64,000 nucleotides of DNA from Candidatus Gastranaerophilales bacterium. Lineage in GTDB: Bacteria > Cyanobacteriota > Vampirovibrionia > Gastranaerophilales > CAJFVJ01. A program made the position numbers and the translations under genes. Of this stretch, positions 33,606 through 48,320 are shown in pieces. Location of the stretch: contig CALUSR010000001.1 of assembly GCA_944323485.1 (NCBI GenBank), forward strand, positions 130,437 through 194,436, in the 5' to 3' direction. The number at the start of each line of letters is the position of its first letter. The stretch's first letter is position 1. The notes under the pieces were generated by a model. The model ran no database searches, had not been told where the DNA came from, and saw nothing but the letters and a program-made list of their open reading frames with translations.

Positions 33606-35405
33606 ATGTCATCAGACCTGTATACCGGTATCGAAACAGAATCATCAGAAAAACAAACAACTCAAAAAACATCTTTTGAACATAATAAAAAAGCAGTATA
33701 TAGAGCACTCGCAGCAAATTTGGGAATATCAGCAATAAAATTTATCTGCTGGTGGCTGTCCCGAAGCAGCTCGTTATTATCAGAAGCAATTCACTCTCTT
33801 GTCGACGGCTTCAACAGCGTCTGCCTTCTCATCGGACTAAAAAGAGGCAACCGGCCCGCAGACAAAATGCACCCCTTTGGCTATGGACTAGAAGCAAATA
33901 TATGGTCAGGTCTTGCAAGTATATTTATGCTCGTAGCAACATTTATCGCCATATCTCACGGGCTTGAAAGACTATTTAGCCACGGAGAAGGGACAAAAGA
34001 ACTGTTAGATAACTATCACTGGCTTGCTATTACACTCGTAGGCAGTGCATGCTTTGAAGCATGGGCCGTTGTCAGCGCATCAAAAGCAGTCCTTGAAGAA
34101 GCCGAACAAAAAATTGTTTCAAATAATCTTGTGAATTTCATCCATTCAATAAGATTCATCAGAAAAATAAAAAGTCCGACAACAAAATTTGTCTGGTACG
34201 AAGATACAGCAGCGTTCTCGGGTGTTGTCATCGCATTCATTGCGGTTTCTATATCAAAATTTGCAATGCCATACAAATATGCATATATCCCTGATGCCGT
34301 TGCTTCAATAATTATCGGTCTTATCCTGCTGTTCCTTGCCGGATATCTCATCAAAAACAACATCAACTCACTCACGGCAGCAGGTGCAGGGCCTCACACC
34401 GAAAGACTTATTACTGAAATCACAAATAATGTCTATGGCGTATCAAGGCTTGTAGACCTCAAAACAATAGACCTCGGCGCATCAGGAGTCATAATCAATA
34501 TGAAAATAGAAGTTAACCCTGAAATCCCGATGAAGGAAGCGGATGATATCGCTCAAAAGGTCGAAAACAAAATAAGAAAAGTTATCAAACGTGTTGCAGA
34601 CATTACTATCGAGATGATTGCAGATGATGTAAGCGATAACTGGAAAGATAAATTTGAAAAATTAATAAAAGAAGGATTAAAAAATGAGGTCTTAACAAAT
34701 GACGAAGCCAAGATGCTCAATAAATTCTTCGACTTCACGGTGACAGTAGCATCAGAAATCATGATTCCGAGAACAAATGTTATCTTTGCGGATACCGAAA
34801 CATCCATAGAAGAACTAACAAAATTAATCATTGAAACAGGGCATACAAGAATTCCTGTTTACAAAGACGTTGTGGACAACGTCATCGGGGTAATAAACGC
34901 AAAAGATGTCCTCAAAGCAACCAAAGACGAAAACGCCACAATAGAATCTCTCGTGAGAGAATTGCACATAATTCCTGAAACAAAACCAATAAGCGAACTG
35001 CTTACAGAATTTACATCGACAAAAACTCAATTTGCACTGGTTATCGACGAACATGGAGGGGTCGCAGGAATAGTTACCCTCGAAGATATCTTAGAGGAAA
35101 TCGTCGGCGAAATTTATGACGAATTCGATACTGTTGAATCAGCAGAATACTACAAAGTTGACAACAAAACCCTGAAAGTAAACTCTAAAATGGAAATCGA
35201 AGAACTCAACAAAAAATTCGACCTCGACCTCTCAATAGATGACTACCAGACAATCGGAGGCTACGTTTTCGGTCTCCTCGGAAGAGAACCGGAAGTAAAT
35301 CAGGAAGTCGAAGAAAACGGACTTAAATTTGTAATAAATGAAGTCGACGGTCATAAAATTACAAAACTGACAATAATCAAAGAAGACGGCTTTATCGAAA
35401 AGTGA
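33606..35405 (+). CDS. CDF cation transporter fused to CBS pair and CorC/HlyC domain
   Basis: 599 residues. Residues 30-340 are a cation diffusion facilitator of ZnT9-like type: [20 protein letters not shown] with the His63/Asp67 metal site, HPFGYG, and [14 protein letters not shown] in TM5, then a cytoplasmic ferredoxin-like domain. Residues about 384-505 form a CBS pair as in CorC ([48 protein letters not shown]), and 512-598 the CorC/HlyC domain ([11 protein letters not shown]). It should move a divalent cation with nucleotide-type regulation through CBS; this is inference. GAGGA lies 13 nt before the ATG; an ATA at 33597 is better spaced. Confidence 0.85.
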   Translation: MSSDLYTGIETESSEKQTTQKTSFEHNKKAVYRALAANLGISAIKFICWWLSRSSSLLSEAIHSLVDGFNSVCLLIGLKRGNRPADKMHPFGYGLEANIWSGLASIFMLVATFIAISHGLERLFSHGEGTKELLDNYHWLAITLVGSACFEAWAVVSASKAVLEEAEQKIVSNNLVNFIHSIRFIRKIKSPTTKFVWYEDTAAFSGVVIAFIAVSISKFAMPYKYAYIPDAVASIIIGLILLFLAGYLIKNNINSLTAAGAGPHTERLITEITNNVYGVSRLVDLKTIDLGASGVIINMKIEVNPEIPMKEADDIAQKVENKIRKVIKRVADITIEMIADDVSDNWKDKFEKLIKEGLKNEVLTNDEAKMLNKFFDFTVTVASEIMIPRTNVIFADTETSIEELTKLIIETGHTRIPVYKDVVDNVIGVINAKDVLKATKDENATIESLVRELHIIPETKPISELLTEFTSTKTQFALVIDEHGGVAGIVTLEDILEEIVGEIYDEFDTVESAEYYKVDNKTLKVNSKMEIEELNKKFDLDLSIDDYQTIGGYVFGLLGREPEVNQEVEENGLKFVINEVDGHKITKLTIIKEDGFIEK

Positions 35406-35460
35406 AATAACTCAAAAAATATGCAACAATATAATTAATAATAAAAATGGGGATAAAAAA

Positions 35461-36528
35461 ATGGCAAAAAAAGAAGAAACAATAAAAGTATCTGATGAAC
35501 GTAAAAAAGCCCTCGAAATGGCTATTGAAAAAATAGAAAAGGATTTTGGCAAAGGCTCTATTATGTGCCTCGGAGAAAAAGCAGGAGTTAACGTTGAATC
35601 AATCTCAACAGGAGCCCTCCCTCTTGATATGGCACTTGGAATAGGCGGTGTGCCAAGAGGAAGAATCATAGAAATCTATGGACCTGAAAGCAGCGGGAAA
35701 ACAACACTCGCTCAGCATATTGTTGCAGAAGCACAGAAAAAAGGCGGTCTTGCAGCTTATGTCGATGCTGAACATGCTCTGGACCCGGAATATGCAAAAA
35801 ACCTCGGAGTAAAAGTGGATGAATTATTGATATCTCAACCTGATACAGGTGAACAGGCCCTTGAAATAACCGAAGAACTCGTTCGTTCAGGAGCAATCGA
35901 TGTCATAGTAATAGACTCGGTAGCAGCTCTTGTTCCTAAAACAGAAATAGAAGGAGATATGGGCGACAGCCATATGGGACTGCAGGCAAGACTTATGAGT
36001 CAGGCATTGAGAAAGCTTACAGGTATCGTCAGCAAAACAAGAACGACTGTAATCTTTATCAACCAGCTCAGACAAAAAATCGGCGCAGCAGCTATGTACG
36101 GACCATCAGAAACAACAACAGGCGGTAATGCCCTGAAATACTATGCAAGCGTCAGACTTGAAATAAGAAAAATAGAAACACTCAAAAAGAACGATGAAGA
36201 ATTCGGAAACAAAGTCAGAGTAAAAGTTGTCAAAAATAAAGTAGCCCCTCCGTTTAGAAAAGCTGAATTTGAAATTATCTACGGAAAAGGTATATCAAAA
36301 ACCGGATGCATTTTGGATTATGCAGTGAACATGGATATCATCAAAAAATCAGGCACCTGGTTCAGCTATAATGACGAAAAAATAGGGCAGGGACGAGAAA
36401 AAGCAAAAGAATTTCTCGAACAAAATCCTGATATATATGAAGAAATCGAAAATACAATAAGAGAAACTCTGACAAACAAAAATAACCCGAAACAGCAGGA
36501 AGAAGAAAAAACACCAGTAGAAGTATAA
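35461..36528 (+). CDS. recA: Recombinase RecA
   Basis: 355 residues. Walker [14 protein letters not shown], Walker [13 protein letters not shown], and the L2 loop region [16 protein letters not shown] are all present. RecA forms filaments on ssDNA for homologous recombination and SOS signalling. GGGGAT sits 8 nt before the ATG. The acidic, Lys-rich C-terminal tail is normal. No LexA-like box is evident in the short upstream region, though I could not scan for lineage-specific boxes. Confidence 0.99.
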   Translation: MAKKEETIKVSDERKKALEMAIEKIEKDFGKGSIMCLGEKAGVNVESISTGALPLDMALGIGGVPRGRIIEIYGPESSGKTTLAQHIVAEAQKKGGLAAYVDAEHALDPEYAKNLGVKVDELLISQPDTGEQALEITEELVRSGAIDVIVIDSVAALVPKTEIEGDMGDSHMGLQARLMSQALRKLTGIVSKTRTTVIFINQLRQKIGAAAMYGPSETTTGGNALKYYASVRLEIRKIETLKKNDEEFGNKVRVKVVKNKVAPPFRKAEFEIIYGKGISKTGCILDYAVNMDIIKKSGTWFSYNDEKIGQGREKAKEFLEQNPDIYEEIENTIRETLTNKNNPKQQEEEKTPVEV

Positions 36529-36646
36529 AATCTTCTTCAAATTAGGTAAAAAAATATATAAAAAAAACCTATTATGTGTTATTCTTTAAGGATAAAATCT
36601 TATTTAATTTAAGATTATGTCATATAGTTAAAAAGGAGTTAGGACA

Positions 36647-38197
36647 ATCGAAAACTTAAGTCAGATGGCTATACCTCTGATGGTAGTTGTTGTTTTACTC
36701 GTAGTCTTAATAGTCTACTTATTCTTTGCAATAAAAAATCATAAACTACGAAATCAAGAACTTTCAAAGGAACTGGCCGAAACACAAGCAGATTTTGATA
36801 AAAAATTAAAATTGCAGCAAAAAGAAGCTTTCTTGAGTGCAAAAGAACAGCTTCATTCTCAGCGCGAAGACTTCGACAGAGAAGTCAGAGAAAGACGGGC
36901 AGAATTATCAAAACTCGAAAATAAACTGCTCGTAAGAGAAGATAAACTCGAAGAAAAATATCAGGATGTTGTAGATAAAGAAGAATCACTCAGAAAAAAA
37001 CTTGATGAACTTCTCGAAAAAGAAGACATCCTCGCAGACCTCGTTGCGAAACAACGTGAAGAACTGGAAAGAATTTCAGGGCTTACGGCAGAAGAAGGAA
37101 AACAACTTCTGCTGCAACAACTTGAAGAAGACCTGAAAAAAGAAACAGCACAGCGCATAAAAGAAAATGAAAACTATATAAAAGAAATCTCAAATGAAAA
37201 GGCAAAAGAAATTCTCACAACAACGATGCAGCGTTGTGCAATGGATCAGGTTGTCGAATCGACAGTCTCTGTAGTAAACCTTCCAAATGATGAAATGAAA
37301 GGAAGAATCATCGGAAGAGAAGGAAGAAATATCAGAGCACTTGAAACTTTTACAGGTGTTGATTTGATAATCGACGATACACCTGAAGCTGTCGTTCTCT
37401 CTTGCTTTGACCCGGTTAAAAGAGAAATAGCAAGAATGGCACTCGAAAAACTTATTGCAGACGGTCGTATCCACCCTGTGAGAATAGAAGAAACCGTCGA
37501 AAAAGCAAGAAGTGAAATAGAAGAAAAAATGTTCAAAGAAGGTGAAGCTGCAGCTATAGAACTGGGTATAATAAACCTTCATCCTGAGATAATAAAAACT
37601 CTAGGACGTCTTTACTATAGAACAAGTTACGGGCAAAACGTCCTCAAACACTCTATAGAAGTCGGACACCTTGCAGGTATGCTTGCTGCAGAAATCGGCG
37701 CCGATGTAAAAAAAGCAAAAAGGGCAGGCCTGCTGCATGATATAGGAAAAGCTCTTGACCAGACTCAAGAGGGAACGCATATTGAACTTGGTGTTGCTTT
37801 TGCCAAAAAATTCAATGAACATCCGGACATAATCCACGCAATAGAAGCGCACCATGATGATATTGTTGCAAACAGCACGGAAGCGGTTCTCATCAAAATT
37901 GCTGATGCAATGAGCGCAGGACGCCCCGGAGCAAGAAGAGATACTCTTGAAATCTATATCAAGAGAATAAATAAACTCGAAGAAATAGCAACCAGCTACG
38001 AAGGAATAAAACGTTCATTTGCCGTTCAGGCAGGAAGAGAAGTCCGTGTTATCATTCAACCGGAAGTCTTTGATGATGCAGGAGCAGCAAAACTCGCAAG
38101 AGATATAGCAAAAAGAATAGAACTCGAACTCGATTACCCGGGTCAAATCAAAGTTACCGTCGTAAGAGAAATTAGAGCAACAGAAATCGCAAAATAA
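36647..38197 (+). CDS. rny: Ribonuclease Y, apparent ATC start codon
   Basis: 516 residues from ATC 36647. AAGGAG (36633-36638) lies exactly 8 nt before ATC. The first in-frame ATG (36665) is 26 nt from that site, and no ATG, GTG or TTG occurs in frame after the stop at 36629. Domains: N-terminal TM helix ([19 protein letters not shown]), a long coiled coil to about residue 190, a KH domain with [15 protein letters not shown], and an HD domain with [12 protein letters not shown]. RNase Y is the membrane-bound endoribonuclease that initiates mRNA decay. It is followed by the ymdB-like gene, as in Bacillus rny-ymdB. Confidence 0.9.
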   Translation: MENLSQMAIPLMVVVVLLVVLIVYLFFAIKNHKLRNQELSKELAETQADFDKKLKLQQKEAFLSAKEQLHSQREDFDREVRERRAELSKLENKLLVREDKLEEKYQDVVDKEESLRKKLDELLEKEDILADLVAKQREELERISGLTAEEGKQLLLQQLEEDLKKETAQRIKENENYIKEISNEKAKEILTTTMQRCAMDQVVESTVSVVNLPNDEMKGRIIGREGRNIRALETFTGVDLIIDDTPEAVVLSCFDPVKREIARMALEKLIADGRIHPVRIEETVEKARSEIEEKMFKEGEAAAIELGIINLHPEIIKTLGRLYYRTSYGQNVLKHSIEVGHLAGMLAAEIGADVKKAKRAGLLHDIGKALDQTQEGTHIELGVAFAKKFNEHPDIIHAIEAHHDDIVANSTEAVLIKIADAMSAGRPGARRDTLEIYIKRINKLEEIATSYEGIKRSFAVQAGREVRVIIQPEVFDDAGAAKLARDIAKRIELELDYPGQIKVTVVREIRATEIAK

Positions 38198-38201
38198 TAT
38201 T

Positions 38202-39041
38202 ATGAATAATGAAATAAAAATACTGTTCATAGGAGATATTGTCGGAAAACCCGGCAGAAAAACAGCGGCAAAATACTTGGAAACACTAAAATCAGGCTTA
38301 ATAGACGTTAAGCCTGATTTTGTAATAGCTAACGGAGAAAACGCCTCCCATGGATTCGGGCTGACTCAAAAAAACTACAACGAACTGATTTCCTGCGGCA
38401 TTGACTGCCTTACCTCAGGAAACCATATCTGGGATAAAAAAGAAATTTTCAAATATATTGACACCGCACATAAACTGGTTCGACCGTCAAATTATCCTGA
38501 AAATACTCCAGGGCAAGGTTCACGGCTGTTCAAGCTGTCTGATGGAACAAAAATAGGAGTCATAAATATTCTTGGCAGAGTATTCATGAATACCCTCATA
38601 TCTCCCTGGGAGTCACTCGAAAAAGAATTTGAACTTCTCAGAAAAGAAACAAATATAATCTTTACAGATTTCCATGCCGAAGCCACTGCAGAAAAAATAG
38701 CTCTTGGAGATTACGCTGATGAACTCGGAATATCTGCCTTTGTCGGCACCCATACTCATGTTCAAACAGCAGATGAAAAAATTCTCCAAAATGGCTGTGC
38801 CTACATATCAGATGCAGGATTTTGCGGAACATCACGGAGTGTAATAGGAATGGACATCCAGAGCTCCAGAAAATACCTAAAAACAGGTATCCCGGAACGG
38901 TTTGATGTTGCAGAATCAGATACGACAGAACTCAATGGAGTGAGTATAAACATAAACAAACAAACAGGTCGTGCATCCTCTATAGAAAGAATTAAATATG
39001 TTATGAATAACAATGAGGAAAATACAACTATGGAAGGATAA
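38202..39041 (+). CDS. ymdB: YmdB-family metallophosphoesterase (TIGR00282)
   Basis: 279 residues. FIGDIVGKPGRK start, VIANGENASHGFGLT, GNHIWDK, FHAEATAEKIALG and GTHTHVQTAD are the dimetal phosphodiesterase motifs in order. The family hydrolyses 2',3'-cyclic nucleotides and in Bacillus lies next to rny. It is 4 nt after rny with no clear ribosome site, so translation is coupled. It ends just before a PHP-domain gene. Confidence 0.95.
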   Translation: MNNEIKILFIGDIVGKPGRKTAAKYLETLKSGLIDVKPDFVIANGENASHGFGLTQKNYNELISCGIDCLTSGNHIWDKKEIFKYIDTAHKLVRPSNYPENTPGQGSRLFKLSDGTKIGVINILGRVFMNTLISPWESLEKEFELLRKETNIIFTDFHAEATAEKIALGDYADELGISAFVGTHTHVQTADEKILQNGCAYISDAGFCGTSRSVIGMDIQSSRKYLKTGIPERFDVAESDTTELNGVSININKQTGRASSIERIKYVMNNNEENTTMEG

Positions 39042-39045
39042 GGAA

Positions 39046-39900
39046 GTGAAAATAGATTTACACATTCACAGCACCTACTCTGATGGAGTTCTCTCTCCTG
39101 AGGAATTGGTAAAACTTGCTGTTAGTATTAATCTGAATGCTATAGCCATCACGGATCACGACAATATTGTAGGATACAAAAAAGCCTCGGATTATATCAA
39201 AGAGAACAATATTCCGCTTGAGATAATCCCGGGGATAGAAGTTAATACACTCTTCAAAGGCGAAGAAGTGCATATCTTAGGCTACTTCATGGATATGGAA
39301 GATAAAGCCTTCAAAGAAATGCTCAAAAAACAACAAGCTGCCCGTATCGCTCAAACAAAAGAAATTATAAAACTAATCAATAAACAGGAAGGCTCTAACA
39401 TAAAATTTGAAGATGTAAAAAAACTCACAGTAGAAAACGGCAGCATGGGAAGACCTCATATAGCAAAAGCTGTCATTGCCTCAGGTTTGACCGGGAACTT
39501 ATCGGAAACTTATGCAAAATTTATCAACGATAAATCACCCACCTACACCCAGAGGAAAACTGTCTCTCCTCATGAAGCTGTGGAAACAATATATGATGCA
39601 GGCGGTATCCCCGTAATAGCACATCCATGCGACATCGAAAACCCTGAAAAACTTATACCTGACCTTATGAACTACGGCTTAAGAGGAATTGAAGCATATC
39701 ACCGTAAACACTCTCCGGCTATGGTTGAATATTTTTCATCCCTTGCAGAAAAATTGGGACTCATAGTCACGGGCGGTTCAGATTTCCACAGTCCATCTCT
39801 CGTTAACGGACAAATTCTTCTCGGCAAAAACTTTATACCCGAAAAGATTTATGACGAGCTTATGAAAGAGAAAAAAAGAATAGAAATAGCTCACAGCTAA
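39046..39900 (+). CDS. PHP-domain phosphoesterase, GTG start
   Basis: 284 residues from GTG 39046. GAAGGA with a 7-nt gap lies inside the end of ymdB; a longer frame to ATG 39013 would overlap ymdB by 29 bp. The protein opens with the PHP metal motif KIDLHIHSTYSDG, then ITDHDN, and later GSDFHSPS and HPCD. It resembles RNase AM/YciV and 3',5'-nucleoside bisphosphate phosphatases, which act on 5'-phosphorylated RNA ends or pAp. Third gene of an rny-ymdB-PHP operon, all linked to nucleotide and RNA turnover. Confidence 0.9.
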   Translation: MKIDLHIHSTYSDGVLSPEELVKLAVSINLNAIAITDHDNIVGYKKASDYIKENNIPLEIIPGIEVNTLFKGEEVHILGYFMDMEDKAFKEMLKKQQAARIAQTKEIIKLINKQEGSNIKFEDVKKLTVENGSMGRPHIAKAVIASGLTGNLSETYAKFINDKSPTYTQRKTVSPHEAVETIYDAGGIPVIAHPCDIENPEKLIPDLMNYGLRGIEAYHRKHSPAMVEYFSSLAEKLGLIVTGGSDFHSPSLVNGQILLGKNFIPEKIYDELMKEKKRIEIAHS

Positions 39901-39932
39901 ACTTGGATTATTTATCCACCATCATTAAACTG

Positions 39933-39962
39933 AAGACAGACGAAAAAATTCGTCTGTCTTTT
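39933..39962 (+). terminator. Terminator after rny-ymdB-PHP operon
   Basis: A perfect 12-bp stem, AAGACAGACGAA with TTCGTCTGTCTT, around AAAA; followed by TTCTC, so the T-tail is short. Confidence 0.8.
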
Positions 39963-40060
39963 CTCATACTTAAGTATGAATTTTATCAAACTTATGAAAG
40001 CATAGCATACAACCGGCCGATAACAAACAAGAGAGTATTTGTAAGGTTCTGAAGGCAAAA

Positions 40061-41323
40061 ATGGTAAGTAACTATTCAGTTAACATATCACCATATATGG
40101 TTCCTCCATCTGTTATGTACAAAAAACCGGACATAACAGAGACAAATACTCCCGTAAAAAATAACCAGGACCAGGATACATTCAAGCAAAATAACGAAAA
40201 TAACAGACAGCAAAATAAATACCAAGGAGCTATAGACTACTCCTCTTCAAAAATAAATATTGCCCAAATACTCACGGACTTTAAAAATACAATCAATGCC
40301 ATCTCAACTCCGGAAGATATCAAAGGAGAAATAGACGGCTATCTTCACCTGATTGAAATTCAATCAAAAAAAGAACTTCCATCTCCTGAAATAATTAAAT
40401 CAAACCTCAGAATCTCTGCAAAAATTCTCGATGAGTTTATTTCAAAAACACTCCAAAAACAATCAAAAGTTGTGGAAGAATGGATAAATGCCCTTCTTCT
40501 TCAACAGGTTGACTACAAACTTGACCCATCAAAAGCACAAAAATCAGCAGCCGAACAAATAATCAACGGTGAACAAACTTCTGCGCAACAACAGACTGAA
40601 ACAACAAAACAACCCGAAAATGAAGATAATGACAACTTCTTCATAACTCAAAGCGAACAGCAAGCAAAAGAAACCTCATCTCCTCTGCGTACAACAACAA
40701 AAGATGTTTATATTCCGGAAGATAAAACTCTAAGAAAATTGTATGCAGTGGCTATCAGCTATACAAACAAAAAAGACTACAAAAATGCACTCAAAACTTA
40801 CAAATCAGCCTTCGATAATGCAATGGAACTCGGCGACTATGAAGCACAGGCAAATATCTACCATAACACGGGAGATATATTTAATAAACAAAACTTCCTT
40901 GCAAAAGCACTCATCTGCTACAATGAAGCGGCAGAAAATACACAGAGCCTGACTCTCAAAGGGAAAGCCCACCAAAAAATGGGAAAAATATACAACGAAC
41001 TCAACAAATACGAACCATCAATGCAGCATTATTTCGAATCTCTATCACTTAAAGGAGAAACAGAAGATATACGTAATCAAACAAGAATTCTAGAAGACAT
41101 AGGAGAAATGCACTCTCTTAGATATGTTACAAAAGAAGCATTGTCTTATTTCAAACTCGGTCTTGATATGGCAAAAGAAACTAAAGACACCAAAAGAATG
41201 AGTTCCATTTTCTCAAAAACAGCCCGTATGTACAAACAAATCGGAGAAGATGAAAAAGCGGAAAAATATTATACCCGTGCAAGACAAACAAAAAATCTGT
41301 CCGACAAAAAAATGTCATACTGA
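40061..41323 (+). CDS. TPR protein with disordered N-terminus
   Basis: 420 residues. The first 190 residues are Asn/Gln/Thr-rich with helical spacers and no signal peptide. Residues about 215-410 hold five or six TPR units (AISYTNKKDYKNALKTYKSA, ANIYHNTGDIFNKQN, KMGKIYNELNKY), similar to LGN/Rapsyn-type groups. Likely a cytoplasmic adaptor. GAAGGC precedes the ATG. Stands alone and ends at a terminator shared with the rRNA operon. Confidence 0.85.
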   Translation: MVSNYSVNISPYMVPPSVMYKKPDITETNTPVKNNQDQDTFKQNNENNRQQNKYQGAIDYSSSKINIAQILTDFKNTINAISTPEDIKGEIDGYLHLIEIQSKKELPSPEIIKSNLRISAKILDEFISKTLQKQSKVVEEWINALLLQQVDYKLDPSKAQKSAAEQIINGEQTSAQQQTETTKQPENEDNDNFFITQSEQQAKETSSPLRTTTKDVYIPEDKTLRKLYAVAISYTNKKDYKNALKTYKSAFDNAMELGDYEAQANIYHNTGDIFNKQNFLAKALICYNEAAENTQSLTLKGKAHQKMGKIYNELNKYEPSMQHYFESLSLKGETEDIRNQTRILEDIGEMHSLRYVTKEALSYFKLGLDMAKETKDTKRMSSIFSKTARMYKQIGEDEKAEKYYTRARQTKNLSDKKMSY

Positions 41324-41346
41324 ATCTTTAAAATTATATAAAAACT

Positions 41347-41380
41347 AAAAAGCACCATATCAAACGATATAGTGCTTTTT
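41347..41380. terminator. Bidirectional terminator between TPR gene and 5S rRNA
   Basis: AAAAAGCAC (41347-41355) pairs with GTGCTTTTT (41372-41380), extended by ATAT/ATAT across one mismatch. It ends both the plus-strand TPR gene and the minus-strand rRNA operon. Confidence 0.85.
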
Positions 41381-41390
41381 CTAAAATAAA

Positions 41391-41507
41391 CCCCTGGCAA
41401 CGAGCTATCTTCCCGGGAGGCTACCCTCCGAGTATTGTCACCGCAAATAGTCTTTACCTTCGTGTTCGGGATGGGAACGGGTGTTTTCCTATCACTTTGT
41501 CACCAGA
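41391..41507 (-). rRNA. rrf: 5S ribosomal RNA
   Basis: 117 nt. On the minus strand the conserved core CCCGTTCCCATCCCGAACAC and the closing TCTGGTG/CGCC-like ends (TCTGGTGACA start, TTGCCAGGGG end) are present. Ends are set by pairing of the terminal stem and may be off by a few bases. Confidence 0.95.
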
Positions 41508-41571
41508 GAAACCTTTGCAATTCTATATAAAAACTGTATAAGAGATAGCCGTAAAGCGACTTCCTATGTTA

Positions 41572-44577
<3,006 letters not shown>

Positions 44578-44811
44578 TAACATTGGTTATCGCATTACAT
44601 ATACTTGTTCGTTTATGTTGCTATCTCTATTATACAGTTGTCAATGTGCAATTCAGAGCGAACTCTGAAAGTTGAATAAACCGAAAGCCCTGTTAATTTT
44701 AATACCTCCGCTATCAAGTACAATAAACCTGAGTATGTATTTTAAAACTTGATAACTTCAACGGTATCGACCTGGGATATGTAAAATTCATAGATTTTAC
44801 GTATCTCCCTA
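44578..44811 (-). other. 16S-23S spacer without tRNA genes
   Basis: About 235 bp. No tRNA-Ile or tRNA-Ala cloverleaf is present. A small hairpin TTCAGAG/CTCTGAA lies near 44651-44668 and GTAAAA/TTTTAC near 44781-44800 flanks the 16S 3' end, probably part of the RNase III processing stem. Confidence 0.7.
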
Positions 44812-46336
<1,525 letters not shown>

Positions 46337-46498
46337 AGTTCTTTTTATAATTATTTAAAATTATAATTTTCTCTTACCCTGGCTTATTGTTTTTGTTGAA
46401 TTAACAGGTTGTTATTTCATCGTTCTTTCGGTTATTCAATTTTCAAAGTTCAACTTTTAGTTCAGTTTTCAAAACCGCCTCTCTTGACGGTAAGTAGA

Positions 46499-46527
46499 AT
46501 ACTATCACCAGAAAATTTCAAAGTCAA
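46499..46527 (-). promoter_or_regulatory. rRNA operon promoter (sigma70 type)
   Basis: On the minus strand TTGACT (46527-46522), a 17-nt spacer, TAGTAT (46504-46499). A leader of about 160 nt follows before the 16S 5' end. Confidence 0.8.
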
Positions 46528-47039
46528 GCTTTTTTCAAAAATATTTTTTAGAATATTTTTTTATTGTTAATATCTACGTAATTCCTTTATTTATCGGAAT
46601 AATGCGTGATTTTCCTACCCTTGATCTCTCACTTTAATTTTTAATGTTCGTATTCTCTCTTGCTTCAGGGTTTTGCTCATTGCGTTCCCTTCAGCTTCTT
46701 TAATGTATTATAAACAAAAAAAATTAAAAACCATTTATTTACAGTAGATTTTCATAAAAGCCGTAAAAGCCACTGATATCAAGAGAAAACACAAGTATAC
46801 AAAACTTAAAATTCCGGTTATAGCCTCTTAATTTTCATGGTTACATCGCGGGTAATTCCTTGTTATTATTGAAGAAAGCATGTCAACACTTTTTTATTTT
46901 TATGTTTTCAAACTAAAAATCTATATGTTGTCAAAGTTCGGAGAGCGTAGAAAATATTATCGTTTTTTCTCTTTTACTTATAGTCCATGACGTTTTATAA
47001 TATTGAAAGAGATATTATATTCATCAGAGGAAAGTTCTT
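46528..47039. other. AT-rich intergenic region, nothing recognised
   Basis: Between the rRNA promoter and the small Cys protein gene. No open frame with a ribosome site, no tRNA and no strong hairpin is evident. Part may hold further upstream (UP-like) promoter elements of the rRNA operon, as it is rich in A- and T-tracts near 46528-46560. Confidence 0.5.
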
Positions 47040-47249
47040 ATGCTAGAATGCCCTTTCAACAGAGATATATGCGACAGCGCATGCTCCTTGTATATTAAAC
47101 CTGAAGATATAAATGAAAGCATGCTCAACAAATTAGCAAGCATCGGTGTTTTTTCGAGAACTGAAGGAACCTGTTCTTTTCGTGTAATTGCTCTAGCACA
47201 TGCCAGAGATTTATACGAAAACACAAATACAAATTCCTCCTTGAGATAG
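47040..47249 (+). CDS. Small cysteine-containing protein
   Basis: 69 residues. GAGGAAA precedes the ATG. Cysteines at positions 4, 11, 15 and 45 (MLECPFNRDICDSACSLYI, then GTCSFRVIALAH) could bind a metal; the N-terminal CPFNRxxC...C pattern recalls small phage or chromosome proteins with a zinc-ribbon-like start. A helix from about residue 46 follows. No family assigned. It lies alone, about 250 bp before the MGL-family genes. Confidence 0.6.
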   Translation: MLECPFNRDICDSACSLYIKPEDINESMLNKLASIGVFSRTEGTCSFRVIALAHARDLYENTNTNSSLR

Positions 47250-47500
47250 AACTCTGATATCAGAACTTATTTTATTGTGCCAACATAGATATAGACGAAG
47301 GCATGAGAAAAAAGTTTCATAAATAAAATTTTTCTAATGAAGAATGCTTAAATAATAAGTATAAGAAAGCATTTATAGAATATTACAAGTTTTTAACATG
47401 TTATTATTTTTGCTAAAGTTATGAGAAATGCTGCCGATAACATGTATCAGCAGTCATTTTAGGCAAGCTGTTAACTTAAAAAGAAAATTAAGGAGTAACC

Positions 47501-48139
47501 ATGGGCTTAGCCGCATCACAAGCATGTTTAGACCTATTAACATTAAGAAAAAGCGATTTGGAATATCAGATTATGCAAATTGCTGACAGACGACTTCAGC
47601 TCACAAAAGATATGGAAGTTCTTGCTGAAGAAAAAGCAAGAAAACTCGGTAACAAAGTTATTAATGTCATCAAACCGGCATCTGAAAGAGATGGAGAAGA
47701 AGAGAAACTCTCATTGTCTATAGATGCATTGAGTGAGCAAAACAGAGTTTTGATAGAAACAGCAACCGGTGAAGTTGTTACAGATAAAACTCTCAGCGAA
47801 ATGGATATTGAAAATGGTTTAAGAAACGGCACTTACAGACTGGCAGAGGGAAGCGACGGGAAAGCAACCCAAGATGAATCTACAGATAAAGAAGATAAAA
47901 ATAAATATGTTGACTGGAGAACCGATACGGTCGTAAGAGATGAATACTATACTGATGATGATGAAGAAGCAACTGCAATATATGATGCGGAAACAGCAAA
48001 AATAAAAACCAAAGATCAGGAATTTGATATGGAACAAAAAACAGCTGAAACTCAACAGAAAGCTGTTACAAACGAAATAGACGGTGTTAAAAAGAACATT
48101 GAGAAAAGTATCGAGATGGGATTCAAATTATTTGCATAA
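47501..48139 (+). CDS. MGL-family tandem paralogue 1
   Basis: 212 residues, no signal peptide or TM segment. N-terminal helix MGLAASQACLDLLTLRKSDL and a C-terminal helix ending NIEKSIEMGFKLFA flank an acidic middle with DIENGLRNGTYRL and VDWRTDT. Helix-middle-helix layout with coiled-coil ends recalls flagellin- or needle-type subunits, but this is only architecture. AAGGAG lies before the ATG. About 28 of 212 aligned residues differ from paralogue 2 by eye. Own terminator at 48177. Function unknown. Confidence 0.85.
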   Translation: MGLAASQACLDLLTLRKSDLEYQIMQIADRRLQLTKDMEVLAEEKARKLGNKVINVIKPASERDGEEEKLSLSIDALSEQNRVLIETATGEVVTDKTLSEMDIENGLRNGTYRLAEGSDGKATQDESTDKEDKNKYVDWRTDTVVRDEYYTDDDEEATAIYDAETAKIKTKDQEFDMEQKTAETQQKAVTNEIDGVKKNIEKSIEMGFKLFA

Positions 48140-48176
48140 ACATAAATAATAAAAATAAAACAAATTTATCTTATTG

Positions 48177-48212
48177 AATTAGGAACGGCTTTTTACCGTT
48201 CCTAATTTTTAT
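48177..48212 (+). terminator. Terminator after MGL paralogue 1
   Basis: AATTAGGAACGG (48177-48188) pairs with CCGTTCCTAATT (48196-48207), then a T-run. Confidence 0.9.
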
Positions 48213-48320
48213 ATATAAAAGATATATTAAGTTATGTAACAATATATACTTTTTATGAAATCGAGATATATTTTTTTACTTTATATATACATAAGCGGTA
48301 AATAAAAAGGAGAGCTAAAA

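Noticed and set aside
44578-44811. tRNA in the 16S-23S spacer
   Set aside because: No cloverleaf, T-loop GTTCRANNC or anticodon stem was found.
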